From NCBI GenBank assembly GCA_004299305.1, contig SCPZ01000062.1, positions 1-64,000 of the forward strand: a stretch of 64,000 nucleotides of DNA, given 5' to 3'. Position 1 is the first letter of the stretch. Each line of letters begins with the position of its first letter. Positions 1 to 9,814 of the stretch are shown here, one piece after another. Under the pieces are notes generated by a model. The model had not been told where the DNA came from, did not search any database, and saw only the letters and a list, made by a program, of their open reading frames with translations. Position numbers and translations under genes: made by a program. Source of the DNA: Methylobacter sp. (GTDB taxonomy: Bacteria; Pseudomonadota; Gammaproteobacteria; Methylococcales; Methylomonadaceae).

Positions 1-822
1 AACGCTACCCGGCAGCGTCACGGCGCTCAATAACCTGACGATTAATAATACGAATGGCGTCAGTCTCGGCGGCAGTTCAGTGACCACCACGCTGAGCGGT
101 ACGCTGACCTTAACCAGCGGTACGTTTGCGGTCGGCGCAAACACCCTAGCCCTGAACGGCCCGGCGATTGCCGGTACGCCGACCCATTTGTCGACGACAT
201 CGTCTTCCAATCTGTCCTTCGGCGGCAGTGCTGCCGGTGTAACGCTACCCGGCAGTGTCACGGCGCTCAATAATCTGACGATTAATAACACGAATGGCGT
301 CAGTCTCGGCGGCAGTTCAGTGACCACCACGCTGAGCGGTACGCTGACCTTAACCAGCGGCGCGTTTGCGGTCGGCGCAAACACCCTGGCCCTGAACGGC
401 CCGGCGATTGCGGGTACGCCGACCCATTTGTTGACGACATCGTCTTCCAATCTGTCCTTCGGCGGCAGTTCTGCCGGTGTAACGCTACCCGGCAGTATCA
501 CGGCGCTCAATAATCTGACGATCAATAATACGAATGGCGTCAGCCTCGGCGGCAGTTCGGTGACCACTACGCTGAGCGGTACGCTGACCTTAACCAGCGG
601 TGCGTTTGCGGTCGGCGCAAACACCTTGGCCCTGAACGGCCCGGCGATTGCGGGTACAGCGACCCATTTGTCGACGACATCGTCTTCCAGCCTGTCCTTC
701 GGAGGCAGTTCAGCCGGTGTAACGCTACCCGGCAGCGTCACGGCGCTCAATAACCTGACGATTAATAATACGAATGGCGTCAGCCTCGGCGGCAGTTCAG
801 TGACCACCACGCTGAGCGGTAT
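1..822 (+). repeat. 240-bp tandem repeat inside the MshQ-like gene
   Basis: The sequence starting AACGCTACCCGGCAG recurs at 1, 241, 481 and 721, giving three full 240-bp units and about 100 bp of a fourth before divergence near 822. Units 1 and 2 differ at roughly nine positions, units 2 and 3 at about fifteen. The period is a multiple of three, so unit gain or loss keeps the frame. The array probably continues leftwards out of the window. Confidence 0.95.
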
Positions 823-3800
823 ACTGGCGCTTGGCGCAAACAAGCTGACTACAGACACGAATACCCTGGCTTTGGCGGGCGATTGCACGGCCAACGGCGG
901 AAACGGCAGTCTTACCCGCACCAGCGGTCACGTCACCGGCAACCTGAAACTGACATTTCCGACCGGGAGCAGCGCTTGCACTTATCATGTCGGCGACAGT
1001 ATTGGTTACTCCCCGATCACTATGGCTGTAGCGGTCACCGGCGCGGGTACGCTTTCCGGTCGCGTTGATGCAGCCGATCATCCCGATACGGTCTCAGCCG
1101 CCTCCGGCATTGATGAGACAAAAAGCGCAAATCACTACTGGACAGTAACGGCGGGGACGTTGACCCATACCGGGTATTCGGCGACCTTCCAGTTTTGCGC
1201 TAACGCCGGTTCATGCACGGCTACCGAAGTGGATTTGGCTGCCAATACCAGTAATTTCATCGTTGCCTTGAAGACCGCCGGTATCTGGTCGACACAGGCT
1301 ACAGGCGCCAGGAATGGCTATTCCACCCAGGCTACCGGTATTACCGGATTTGGAGAGTTTGCGGTCGGAGAGCTCTCCACCAATAATTGTTATAACGACA
1401 GCTTTACCGGGGCTGACGGCGTTTCCCCAGGCGCTAATTGGTCGGTAGGGTACAAAACAGGGACATTCGGCAACCCGGTTATTTTCGGTAATCGTTTGAG
1501 GCTTACTAACGCCTCAGGCAACGACACCACTTGGGCGACACTGCAAAAGCTGTTCCCGGCGGCGGGTAATAAGATTACTGTCGAGTTTGATCACTTCGCT
1601 TATGGAGGAACCGGTAGTGCCGACGGCATAGCGGTGGTTCTGTCTAATGCGTCGGTGGCGCCCCAGGCCGGCGCTTTCGGCGGGTCGCTCGGCTATGCCC
1701 AAAAAGGCCAGGACCCTATTTCCGATTGCAATACGATAGGCGGCTGCCCTGGATTTACTGGCGGCTGGCTCGGAATTGCGCTTGACGAATACGGCAACTA
1801 TTCGACTAATACCGAGGGCCGTTTTGGCGGCTATGCGACAAGGATACTGAACTCGGTAGCCGTGCGCGGTTCCGGTTCGGGCATGTCCGGTTATCGTTAC
1901 CTGCTGGGAACAAGTACGCTTAGTCCGGTAATTGACGGTAACGGATCGGCTAGTCCTCCCCACCGCTACCGCATCATTGTCGATCACACCGACAGTATTC
2001 ACGCCTGGACTTCGGTGGAGCGCGACACCACGGGTGGAGGCACTGCCTATACGATCCTGATGGGTTGCCCGCCGGGGGTGACAAGCGGTTGCACGGCGTT
2101 TGATGTCAAAGATCCCGGAAATAGCCAGGATGCGGTGCCTTCGTATTGGAACCTGTCCTTTACCGGTTCTACGGGCGCTTCGACTAACATTCACGAAGTC
2201 GACAGTCTGAAGGTCTGCACCGTTCAAGGACTAGCCAGCCCCGTACTTCACCATATTAAAATCGAGCATGGCGGGACTGCCTGTACATCGAATGCTGCGA
2301 CGGTCATAGTTAAAGCCTGCGCCAATGCGGCCTGCGATGCGCTTTATATGGGCAGCGTGACGGCCAACCTGAGTACCACTGATGGTACATGGTCGCCTAC
2401 CTCCCCGATTACCTTTAGCGGCGGCCAAGCTACAGTAACACTGACCGATACTACCGCCGGCTCGGATACTCTGGGCGCTACTGCAACTTCGCCGACGGCA
2501 AGTAATGCGACCCAGTGTTTTAACGGCAGCACAGAGACTTGCACCCTGACTTTTGCCGCCTGCACCTTTGATGTGATTGAAGTGGGGGCTGCCGCGAATA
2601 CACCGATTTACACCAAGTTGGCGAACACGGCTTTCAATCTGGATGTGTTGTCCAGGAGTGGCGCGAGTCAGTCATTGACGGCAATAGAACTGGTGGATAT
2701 GAGCAGCGGCACATGCACCAGCCCGGCCGGGGTGCTCTCTCCCGTGACAATAAGTCCCGCATTGACTGGCGGTGTTCCAAATTTCACCGCGAATCAGCGT
2801 AAGACTTTCAGCTTTACCTATGCCAATGCGGCTCCTAATGTTCGGGTACGCATCACCACAGCAGGCCCGCTTTATTCATGCTCGTCGGACAATTTCGCGA
2901 TTCGCCCCCAGTCTTTCAACTTGACGAGCAGCGCCACGCAGACGGGCAGCAGCGGACTCCCTGTGTTCCGGGCGGGAATGGATCCCTTTTCGCTGTCCGC
3001 GACCGCTGTATACAGCGCAACCACGACCACTAATTACGCCGGAACTCCTAAGCTGAACCTTAATTCGGGAATGATCACGACAACCCTGGCGCACTTAGGC
3101 GTTCTTGGTTCCACCACATTTTCACCCGCCAGCAGCGGCGTTGCCACGGCAAGCGGTCTAACCTATTCCGAGGTGGGGAGTTTCAGTCTTGCTCAGTATG
3201 CAGTGTATGACGATACCTTTGCTGAGGTTGATTCGGTCAAAGGTGAGTGTGTTTCGGATTTTAGCAATACCCTGACTAATAGCCGGTATTCATGCCAGTT
3301 CGGGTCGGCTGCGGCAGGAGCATTTGGCCGCTTTGTACCTTATCATTTTACGGTGGCCGGGGCTGTTGTTCATGCTTGTGCAGCGGGACTTTATACCTAC
3401 ATGGGACAGTCTTTCACCCTGTCTACAAGCAATGTGGCCGAAGCCAAAAACGCGGCGAATGGTACGACACAAAATTACGCCGGAGTCTACGCACCCGGTA
3501 CAGTCAGTTTCGCTGCGGAGAATGCCGATAATGGGACGGATCTATCTTCGCGTCTTGCTTTTTCTGGCGGCAGTTGGACTTCCGGTATTTATACGCTGGC
3601 GAGTGCAAGCGCTACGTTTACCCGGCCCACCACTACCGTAGCCGATGCCAGCTGGGGTTCCTTCGAATCCCTCGATATTGGTCTCACGGTAAATGATAGC
3701 GATGTGGCGACCTTGCCCAAGGTCAGTGGCGCCGATATGAATCCCAGCGTTGCAGGCGGTAGCAGCTTTGCATACAAAAAGTTTTCCGGGAGTCCAATGC

Positions 3801-4207
3801 GGATGCTTTTAGGCCGCCTCAACCTGCAAAACGCCTATGGTTCTGAATTGTTGGACTTGCCTATGCCGTTGACGGCTGAATATTGGGATGGCATTAGCTG
3901 GGTTATCAATACGGCAGACAACTGTACCGCCTTGACTGCCCCGAGTGGAAGCCGGTTAGCGCTCAATCTTGCCAATGGAGGGACGACCACGGCGACGCTG
4001 GACAGTCCGCTGGTGTCCGGCGATGCCGGTTTGAGCCTGTCCGCTCCCGGAGTCACTCATGCCGGTTATGTCGATGTCAGCATCGATTCACCTGCCTGGC
4101 TGGATTATAACTGGAGCGGCGCCGGTGATACTGATCCAAGCGCTCGCGCCACCTTCGGCATCTACAATAGCGATAATAAATTTATTTATATCCGTGAGCT
4201 TTATTAA
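2..4207 (+). CDS. MshQ-like surface protein, 5'-truncated by window edge
   Basis: The frame is open from the left edge to TAA at 4205-4207, so 1401 residues are visible and the true start lies outside. The first ~270 residues are near-identical 80-residue repeats rich in Thr, Ser, Gly and Asn, as in beta-solenoid or adhesin stalks. From about nt 1390 a lectin-like (concanavalin A fold) region begins with CYNDSFTG and contains GSADGIAVVLSN. From about nt 2250 the sequence fits the DUF6701/MshQ C-terminal region, with paired cysteines (e.g. TACTSNAATVIVKACANAAC), NTADNCTAL, and the family-type ending ATFGIYNSDNKFIYIRELY. MshQ is named from mannose-sensitive haemagglutinin pilus loci, but its function is unsettled; no msh genes are in the window. 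A secreted or surface adhesin role is inference. Family assignment of the C-terminal half is fairly secure. Confidence 0.75.
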   Translation, partial: TLPGSVTALNNLTINNTNGVSLGGSSVTTTLSGTLTLTSGTFAVGANTLALNGPAIAGTPTHLSTTSSSNLSFGGSAAGVTLPGSVTALNNLTINNTNGVSLGGSSVTTTLSGTLTLTSGAFAVGANTLALNGPAIAGTPTHLLTTSSSNLSFGGSSAGVTLPGSITALNNLTINNTNGVSLGGSSVTTTLSGTLTLTSGAFAVGANTLALNGPAIAGTATHLSTTSSSSLSFGGSSAGVTLPGSVTALNNLTINNTNGVSLGGSSVTTTLSGILALGANKLTTDTNTLALAGDCTANGGNGSLTRTSGHVTGNLKLTFPTGSSACTYHVGDSIGYSPITMAVAVTGAGTLSGRVDAADHPDTVSAASGIDETKSANHYWTVTAGTLTHTGYSATFQFCANAGSCTATEVDLAANTSNFIVALKTAGIWSTQATGARNGYSTQATGITGFGEFAVGELSTNNCYNDSFTGADGVSPGANWSVGYKTGTFGNPVIFGNRLRLTNASGNDTTWATLQKLFPAAGNKITVEFDHFAYGGTGSADGIAVVLSNASVAPQAGAFGGSLGYAQKGQDPISDCNTIGGCPGFTGGWLGIALDEYGNYSTNTEGRFGGYATRILNSVAVRGSGSGMSGYRYLLGTSTLSPVIDGNGSASPPHRYRIIVDHTDSIHAWTSVERDTTGGGTAYTILMGCPPGVTSGCTAFDVKDPGNSQDAVPSYWNLSFTGSTGASTNIHEVDSLKVCTVQGLASPVLHHIKIEHGGTACTSNAATVIVKACANAACDALYMGSVTANLSTTDGTWSPTSPITFSGGQATVTLTDTTAGSDTLGATATSPTASNATQCFNGSTETCTLTFAACTFDVIEVGAAANTPIYTKLANTAFNLDVLSRSGASQSLTAIELVDMSSGTCTSPAGVLSPVTISPALTGGVPNFTANQRKTFSFTYANAAPNVRVRITTAGPLYSCSSDNFAIRPQSFNLTSSATQTGSSGLPVFRAGMDPFSLSATAVYSATTTTNYAGTPKLNLNSGMITTTLAHLGVLGSTTFSPASSGVATASGLTYSEVGSFSLAQYAVYDDTFAEVDSVKGECVSDFSNTLTNSRYSCQFGSAAAGAFGRFVPYHFTVAGAVVHACAAGLYTYMGQSFTLSTSNVAEAKNAANGTTQNYAGVYAPGTVSFAAENADNGTDLSSRLAFSGGSWTSGIYTLASASATFTRPTTTVADASWGSFESLDIGLTVNDSDVATLPKVSGADMNPSVAGGSSFAYKKFSGSPMRMLLGRLNLQNAYGSELLDLPMPLTAEYWDGISWVINTADNCTALTAPSGSRLALNLANGGTTTATLDSPLVSGDAGLSLSAPGVTHAGYVDVSIDSPAWLDYNWSGAGDTDPSARATFGIYNSDNKFIYIRELY

Positions 4208-4346
4208 CGAGAGGCGTGGGAGAGAGCATAGGTAAAGCCCCTGTCAATACTGTGGGCAAGGCGCGTAAACAAAGAGCGGAAGCTTTAAAATTCACGACTC
4301 TATGCTGTATACTGACCGGCTATTTTTTATAATTAGGATTGAAACA

Positions 4347-4889
4347 ATGGAACAGCATTTTGCCAAGATTATCGAGGCAGTCGGTGAAGATTTAAATCGC
4401 GAGGGTCTGCTCGATACGCCAAAACGCGCGGCCAAGGCTTTCAAATTTTTAAACAACGGCTACGACAAAACCCTGGAAGAAGTGCTTAACGGCGCTATTT
4501 TTAACGCCGATACCGAGGACATGGTTATTGTCAAGGATATTGAGCTGTATTCTTTATGTGAACACCATCTATTGCCGTTTATCGGCAAATGTCATGTGGG
4601 TTATTTGCCGCAAGGTAAGGTGATGGGCTTGTCCAAAGTGGCTCGTGTTATCGATATGTACGCGCGTCGCCTGCAAATCCAGGAAAAACTGACTAAACAA
4701 ATAGCCGATGCGATTGAACTTGCAACCGGCGCCAGAGGTGTTGCGGTGGTTATCGAGGCCAAGCATTTATGCATGATGATGCGCGGCGTTGAAAAACAAA
4801 ATTCGGTGATGACGACTTCGGTGATGACCGGGATTTTCCGTAAAGAAATCAGCACCCGTTCGGAATTTTTAAATTTGATTAACCGATAG
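4347..4889 (+). CDS. folE: GTP cyclohydrolase I
   Basis: Converts GTP to 7,8-dihydroneopterin triphosphate, the first step of folate and pterin synthesis. The 180-residue product is a single-domain cyclohydrolase of normal bacterial length. The expected zinc ligands are visible as C71 and H74 in [12 protein letters not shown] and C142 in [13 protein letters not shown]; the latter stretch also carries the conserved RGVEKQ. I chose ATG 4347, preceded by TTAGGATTGAAACA, over ATG 4302 in the same frame, because [15 protein letters not shown] is where family similarity begins. It is followed after only 6 bp by hemH, so the two are probably co-transcribed. Confidence 0.96.
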   Translation: MEQHFAKIIEAVGEDLNREGLLDTPKRAAKAFKFLNNGYDKTLEEVLNGAIFNADTEDMVIVKDIELYSLCEHHLLPFIGKCHVGYLPQGKVMGLSKVARVIDMYARRLQIQEKLTKQIADAIELATGARGVAVVIEAKHLCMMMRGVEKQNSVMTTSVMTGIFRKEISTRSEFLNLINR

Positions 4890-4895
4890 GCCTAA

Positions 4896-5885
4896 GTGGT
4901 GAGCAAAGCCGAACTAACGACGACAAAAAAAACCGGCGTATTGCTGGCAAATCTGGGTTCGCCTACCGCGCCGACCACGTCGGCGGTCAGGCGGTTTCTT
5001 AAAGAGTTTCTTTGGGACCCACGCGTTGTCAACTTGCCCAGGCCATTATGGTGGGTGATACTGCATTTTTTTGTACTGCCTTTTCGCCCCCGAAAATCGG
5101 CTAAAGCCTATCGCAATATCTGGCATGAAAAAGGTTCTCCGTTAATTTTCCTGACTATGCAATTGGCCGAACGGGTTGCCGACAAGCTTCATGCCAAAGG
5201 CGTCACTACCCAGCATGTGATGCGCTATGGCGAACCCTCGATAGCGAAGCAGTTAAAAGCCTTTAAAACAGCGGGCGTCGATAACCTGATCGTGTTGCCG
5301 CTGTATCCGCAATACTCCTCAACCACCACCGCATCAATCTACGACGACATGGTTAAGGAGTTGAGTCAGTGGAAACACTTGCCCAACATTCACTTCATCA
5401 GCGATTATCACCAGCACAGCCACTATATTGCCGCAGTCGCCGAATCCATCAAACAAAGCTGGCTGGAACACGGCAAAAACGAGCTGTTATTGATGTCCTT
5501 TCACGGCTTGCCTGAACAGCTGACAAAATGGGGCGATCCTTATTTTCACCAGTGCCATAAAACCGCAGCCTTGATTGCCGAGAAATTGGGCATTGATCAG
5601 GAGCAATGGATGATTGTGTTCCAGTCGCGTTTTGGCAAGGCGCAATGGCTGAAGCCTTATTGCGTGGATACCTTAAAGGAGCTTCCGGGTCGCGGCATTA
5701 AAACGGTAGACGTTGTTTGTCCGGGTTTTGCGGTGGACTGCCTGGAAACCTTGGAAGAAATAGCGATGGAGAATAAGGCTATTTTTATGGAGTCAGGGGG
5801 AAAGGAATACCGTTATATAGCCGCATTGAATGATTCGGAAATTCATGTTGATGCTATAGTTAACCTGATTGAGCAGAAGTTGTAG
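4896..5885 (+). CDS. hemH: Ferrochelatase
   Basis: Inserts Fe(II) into protoporphyrin IX in the last step of haem synthesis, at the cytoplasmic membrane face. The product is 329 residues, normal for proteobacteria. Family motifs seen are VLLANLGSP near the N-terminus, LPLYPQYSSTTTAS, MSFHGLPEQ with the catalytic histidine at H203, and CPGFAVDCLETLEEI with the conserved glutamate (E284). Start is GTG 4896; a second GTG follows directly at 4899, so the exact first residue is uncertain. There is no strong ribosome-binding site, which suits translational coupling to folE just upstream. Confidence 0.95.
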   Translation: MVSKAELTTTKKTGVLLANLGSPTAPTTSAVRRFLKEFLWDPRVVNLPRPLWWVILHFFVLPFRPRKSAKAYRNIWHEKGSPLIFLTMQLAERVADKLHAKGVTTQHVMRYGEPSIAKQLKAFKTAGVDNLIVLPLYPQYSSTTTASIYDDMVKELSQWKHLPNIHFISDYHQHSHYIAAVAESIKQSWLEHGKNELLLMSFHGLPEQLTKWGDPYFHQCHKTAALIAEKLGIDQEQWMIVFQSRFGKAQWLKPYCVDTLKELPGRGIKTVDVVCPGFAVDCLETLEEIAMENKAIFMESGGKEYRYIAALNDSEIHVDAIVNLIEQKL

Positions 5886-6042
5886 GGTGAGCGGGCTTTT
5901 TTTCCACCAAAAACACTTGCTTCCTGTCTTTGTGGTTGACATTAAGTTAAAGTTTAGGTAGGTATTCATGCCCCTTAGCTCCATACGGATGGTTTAGCCA
6001 TTAAACGGTTCGTTTAAAATTTTATGGCTAAATCGTCCTATT

Positions 6043-6123
6043 GAAAAATATATTGTTACGCCAAGACCTTCCAGGTTTTAAAAACCTGGAAGGTCTAAAT
6101 ACGGTCGGGGTCTGAATAGTTAC
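6043..6123 (-). repeat. Dispersed palindromic repeat, AGACCTTCCAGG family
   Basis: The core AGACCTTCCAGGTTTT / AAAACCTGGAAGGTCT forms a long hairpin. The whole 81 bp, including flanks ending GTAACTATTC on the other strand, recurs in opposite orientation at 63765-63845 with about one mismatch. Shorter copies lie at 47910-47969 and 55183-55215. Confidence 0.9.
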
Positions 6124-6138
6124 AAGTTTAGAAATATG

Positions 6139-6260
6139 CGGGTTCCCAAGCTTGGGAACCCGGATGACGAAGCTCTCGGCAACCGCTCCTGCGTCGCCTA
6201 AAGCGCCTACTGTTGGTGCTTTACCTTCTGCATCATTCCCAAGCTTGGAGCTTGGGAACT
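6139..6260. repeat. Pair of TTCCCAAGCTTGGGAA palindromes
   Basis: A perfect 24-bp palindrome centred on AAGCTT lies at 6139-6162. A related hairpin, ATTCCCAAGCTTGG followed by AGCTTGGGAACT, lies at 6235-6260. Together they look like the two ends of a small TTCCC...GGGAA element, the same general type as those at 31079-31177 and inside cydD. Confidence 0.65.
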
Positions 6261-6345
6261 AGCGCTCGACTAGCGCTCACAAAAATCCTTAACTTAATCG
6301 TACTGCTGCCGGAGAGCGTAGGAACGATAAATAAAGGCTAAATAG

Positions 6346-7944
6346 ATGAACCAAACACTATTACAAAACTGGCAAGACAGCAGCTGGCCGACTATCAAAT
6401 CCAGCAAGCCTTTGGATACCGGCGACGGCGTTATCGACCAAAGAACCTTCAATACCATAGAAGTAGATGAATTGTTCGATACCGTTAATCATGCCTCAAC
6501 CATTTCCGGCCAAGCGGTGTTATACCGTTCTTTAGCCCAGCCGATGAATGGGCTTGATGCAATTAAGGCCAAACAGCTAGCCGTTGAAGAATTGCGTAAT
6601 AATCCGGCACTAAAAGAACAGCTTGAGCGGATCGTGCAACAGGCTGTAGTCAACGAGAAAAACTTCTATTTACTGTTGTTCGGTGAATTTCTGGGAACCT
6701 TCGGTACAGCCAGGGAAGAGCATGAAATTGAAGGCTACGGTTATCTGCAATATAAACGCGGCATCCGTTTTATGCTGGATCTGGTCGATCAGGTCCAATC
6801 TGTAGAAGCTCCGCAAAACAGTTACCTAAAAGGAATTTTCGACCAAATAAAAGCCTTTGCCTTATCGCGCCCTTATTCGCTGATGCAGGGGCCGGTTTAC
6901 ATCACTGAAAACAATATCCAATGCAAGGAACAAAGACAGGGTTCGTTTTCGCCTGCGGTTATTTTCAAACCCCGGCTATTCAAGCCGCTGCTGATCAGCC
7001 TGTTTTTCGGAGCCGTTTGGGCATTGGCCCACTTCTTTCCAACCGATATGTTCCAGGTTTCAGTTGAGGCCATCCCGACCGCAACTATTTTCTTTGCGCC
7101 TTTGTTGCTGATTTATTATCCCGTAGTCGGCGGCTTCGATCGTGACAGCTGCATAATCCCGCTAAGAAATGAATTCAAAGCGTCCCCGGCGGTGGCAGAA
7201 ACCTTGGATGCGCTGGGCAAACTAGACGAATTACTGTCGTTTATCAAATTGGCCGATGAATTTGGCGGTGATATGGTGTTGCCTGAATTGGTTGAAGCGC
7301 CGCATCATCGAATCAATCTGGCCGATGCCAGAAACCCGGTTTTAGGCAAACAAAACCCGGATTATGTCGGCAACGACTTTGTCTTGGAAGACGACAAACT
7401 GGTATTGGTCACCGGTCCCAACAGCGGCGGCAAGACGGCTTTTTGCAAAACCGTCACCCAAATCCAACTGCTCGCGCAAATCGGCTGCTATGTTCCGGCC
7501 AAATCGGCAGTATTGACCGTCGCCGACCGGATTTTCTATCAGGCACCCGACATCAGTCATCTGGATGACGGGGAAGGGCGCTTCGGCACCGAATTGAAAC
7601 GCACCAAGGATATTTTCCTGGCCGCAAGCCCGAAAAGCCTGGTGGTGTTGGACGAATTATCCGAAGGTACGACCTTCGAAGAAAAAATGGAATCGTCGTC
7701 GAATGTGCTGAACGGCTTTTACCGGAAAGGCAACAGCACCATTTTAATTACCCATAACCATCAGCTGGTCGATCATTTTGTCGATCAAGGCATAGGCTTG
7801 CCGAGACAGGTTGAGTTTGCCAATGACGCACCGACTTACAAACTGGTTGCAGGCATTTCCCGTGTCAGCCATGCCGATCGTGTGGCTAAAAAAATCGGTT
7901 TTTCCAAAGAAGATATAGACAACTATCTGGCAGATTCACAATGA
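6346..7944 (+). CDS. MutS-like ATPase with membrane segments
   Basis: A 532-residue protein whose C-terminal half is the MutS/ABC-type ATPase: Walker A GPNSGGKT at 357-364, a signature-like GRFGTELKR at about 411-419, Walker B VVLDEL at 433-438 and ITHNH after it. It has no N-terminal mismatch-recognition or connector domain, so it is not canonical MutS. The N-terminal ~200 residues are helical and resemble the MutS core/lever region. Two hydrophobic segments, about 213-231 and 246-263, could be membrane-inserted; such MutS-related membrane proteins are known as families without settled function. ATG 6346 follows AAGG. Its stop overlaps the purT start by ATGA, so the genes are translationally coupled. 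A link to purine metabolism is only suggested by that coupling. Confidence 0.75.
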   Translation: MNQTLLQNWQDSSWPTIKSSKPLDTGDGVIDQRTFNTIEVDELFDTVNHASTISGQAVLYRSLAQPMNGLDAIKAKQLAVEELRNNPALKEQLERIVQQAVVNEKNFYLLLFGEFLGTFGTAREEHEIEGYGYLQYKRGIRFMLDLVDQVQSVEAPQNSYLKGIFDQIKAFALSRPYSLMQGPVYITENNIQCKEQRQGSFSPAVIFKPRLFKPLLISLFFGAVWALAHFFPTDMFQVSVEAIPTATIFFAPLLLIYYPVVGGFDRDSCIIPLRNEFKASPAVAETLDALGKLDELLSFIKLADEFGGDMVLPELVEAPHHRINLADARNPVLGKQNPDYVGNDFVLEDDKLVLVTGPNSGGKTAFCKTVTQIQLLAQIGCYVPAKSAVLTVADRIFYQAPDISHLDDGEGRFGTELKRTKDIFLAASPKSLVVLDELSEGTTFEEKMESSSNVLNGFYRKGNSTILITHNHQLVDHFVDQGIGLPRQVEFANDAPTYKLVAGISRVSHADRVAKKIGFSKEDIDNYLADSQ

Positions 7945-9137
7945 AAATAGGCACCGCATTATCAAACAGCGCAACCAAAGCCCTGCTGCTCGGCAGCGGC
8001 GAACTGGGCAAGGAATTGGCTATTGCATTACAACGTTACGGCGTGGAAGTGATTGCCGTAGACCGCTATCCGAATGCCCCTGCTCAGCATGTCGCGCATC
8101 GCAGTCATGTGATCGATATGACCGACACCGAAGCGGTCAAAAAACTGATTGCACTGGAACAGCCGGATTTCATCATCCCGGAAATTGAAGCGATTGCAAC
8201 CCAGGCGCTGATCGACATTGAAACGGAAGGCGAATGTACCGTGGTGCCCAACGCCAGGGCGATTCAGTTGACTATGAATAGGGAAGGCATCAGAACCCTG
8301 GCCGCCGAACAACTTAAAATCCCCACTTCGAACTACGCGTTTGCGGAAAGTTTTGAGCAATTGCAGGCCGCAGTTGACGGCGGTATCGGTTACCCGTGCT
8401 TTATCAAGCCGACCATGTCATCATCCGGCAAAGGCCAGTCGATGGTTAAAAGCGTAGACCAGCTTAAAGCGGCCTGGGATTACGCCAAATCCAGCGGTCG
8501 GGTTGATACCGGCAAGGTCATTGTCGAAGCGAAAATAGACTTCGATTTTGAAATCACCTTGTTGACGGTGCGCGCCATGAATGAACGCGGTGAAATCGAA
8601 ACCCACTTTTGCGCACCGATAGGTCACAGACAGGAAAGCGGCGATTATCGCGAGAGCTGGCAACCGCAAGCCATGAGTTCCGCCGCGATAAAAGCATCGC
8701 AGGACATCGCGTTTAAAATAACCAATGAGATTGCCGGGCTTGGCCTGTTCGGCGTTGAACTGTTTATCAAAGGCGATGCCGTCTGGTTTAGCGAAGTCAG
8801 CCCCAGACCGCATGATACCGGCATGGTGACCATGGTTACCCAAAAACAAAACGAATTTGAATTGCACGCCAGAGCCATTCTAGGCTTGCCTGTCGATACA
8901 TCCATGCACAGCACAGGGGCGAGCGCCGTTATCTTAGGCGGCCTGGATGCCGAAGGCGTGGTTTACGAAGGTCTGGATAAGGCGCTGACTGTTCCGACCA
9001 GCGAAATCAGGTTGTTCGGCAAGCCCGAAGCTTTTGTCAGCAGGCGCATGGGCGTTGCGTTAGCCACCGCCGAAACAGTCGATGAAGCCAGAACCAGGGC
9101 GGTTAAAGCCGCAAGTATGATCGTTATTAAACCATAG
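7941..9137 (+). CDS. purT: Formate-dependent phosphoribosylglycinamide formyltransferase
   Basis: ATP-grasp enzyme that makes formyl-GAR from GAR, ATP and formate in purine synthesis, the folate-independent alternative to PurN. At 398 residues it matches the family. Visible features: N-terminal nucleotide-binding [19 protein letters not shown]-grasp stretch [40 protein letters not shown] (split here only by reading), and the C-terminal PurT domain with GAVILGG-like [13 protein letters not shown]. It starts inside the stop codon of the MutS-like gene (ATGA). Confidence 0.94.
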   Translation: MKIGTALSNSATKALLLGSGELGKELAIALQRYGVEVIAVDRYPNAPAQHVAHRSHVIDMTDTEAVKKLIALEQPDFIIPEIEAIATQALIDIETEGECTVVPNARAIQLTMNREGIRTLAAEQLKIPTSNYAFAESFEQLQAAVDGGIGYPCFIKPTMSSSGKGQSMVKSVDQLKAAWDYAKSSGRVDTGKVIVEAKIDFDFEITLLTVRAMNERGEIETHFCAPIGHRQESGDYRESWQPQAMSSAAIKASQDIAFKITNEIAGLGLFGVELFIKGDAVWFSEVSPRPHDTGMVTMVTQKQNEFELHARAILGLPVDTSMHSTGASAVILGGLDAEGVVYEGLDKALTVPTSEIRLFGKPEAFVSRRMGVALATAETVDEARTRAVKAASMIVIKP

Positions 9138-9145
9138 GTGCAGCT

Positions 9146-9784
9146 ATGATGAGAATTAAGGTCAGGCGATTCTGCCTGCGGCTCTTCGGGCCGATGAAAA
9201 TCTGTTCCAAACAGATGTGTGCCGTTATATTGACTACTTTTCTCATCTCAAACGAGGTGTCGGCCGACATTTATAAATTTATCGATACTGACGGCCGTAT
9301 CTACTATACCGACAAGCCTAAAAACGGCCTATACAAGCGCATTATACGAACAAGGCCAGTCACTTATTCCGCAGCCGTGCCCTATATCGGCGTCAACAAA
9401 AAGAAATTCGCCGATCTTATTGCCGAAGCGGCCAATCGTCACCAGGTTGATGTTAATCTGCTGCACGCCGTTATTCAGGCTGAATCCGCTTACGATGCCG
9501 GCGCAATATCCTCAGCCGGAGCCGTAGGTTTAATGCAGTTAATGCCCGATACCGCCAGACGCTATGGCGTTGTTAACCGGACTGATCCGGTCCAGAATAT
9601 CGACGGCGGCACCCATTATTTGAAAGACTTGCTCAGGATGTTCGATTCGAATCTGGATCTGGCCGTTGCAGCGTATAACGCCGGTGAAAATGCGGTGATC
9701 CGCTACAACAATTCCATCCCGCCTTACCCCGAAACTCAAAATTACGTCAAAATAGTGAAGGCTTTGTATAACAGGCGGTCTTGA
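9146..9784 (+). CDS. Lytic transglycosylase with DUF4124 N-terminus
   Basis: Predicted periplasmic enzyme cleaving peptidoglycan glycan strands. A signal-type segment (about residues 17-41, ending EVSA) precedes a short DUF4124 module, ADIYKFIDTDGRIYYTDKP. The SLT domain (about 90-205) shows IQAESAYD with the catalytic glutamate, SSAGAVGLMQLMP and AVAAYNAGENAV, all hallmarks of the Slt70/MltC fold. The product is 212 residues. ATG 9146 and 9149 are adjacent; ATG 9194 (MKICSKQ) would give a cleaner signal peptide and is the main alternative start. It follows purT by 8 bp and may be in the same transcript, though without obvious functional connection. Confidence 0.88.
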   Translation: MMRIKVRRFCLRLFGPMKICSKQMCAVILTTFLISNEVSADIYKFIDTDGRIYYTDKPKNGLYKRIIRTRPVTYSAAVPYIGVNKKKFADLIAEAANRHQVDVNLLHAVIQAESAYDAGAISSAGAVGLMQLMPDTARRYGVVNRTDPVQNIDGGTHYLKDLLRMFDSNLDLAVAAYNAGENAVIRYNNSIPPYPETQNYVKIVKALYNRRS

Positions 9785-9814
9785 GCTGTTGGGCGGCTCG
9801 CCAAGGAGCCAAGC

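Larger units (their letters stand above)
5886..6345. other. Intergenic region packed with short palindromic repeats
   Basis: No gene is seen in these 460 bp. In order they hold: ATTAAGTTAA at 5941; an inverted repeat TTTAGCCAT...ATGGCTAAA around 5992-6034; a copy of the AGACCTTCCAGG repeat (6043-6123); two TTCCCAAG palindromes (6139-6162 and 6235-6260); a 25-bp sequence (6193-6217) found again at 48176-48200; and TTAACTTAAT near 6289. The outer ATTAAGTTAA and TTAACTTAAT are inverted relative to each other and match the ends of the elements at 51463 and 61153, so part of this gap may be a decayed mobile element. Confidence 0.7.

Noticed and set aside
1-822. Possible CRISPR array
   Set aside because: The units are contiguous 240-bp coding repeats with no spacers.
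883-4056. Antisense and other-frame readings inside the MshQ-like gene
   Set aside because: They have no domain resemblance and are explained by the long sense frame.
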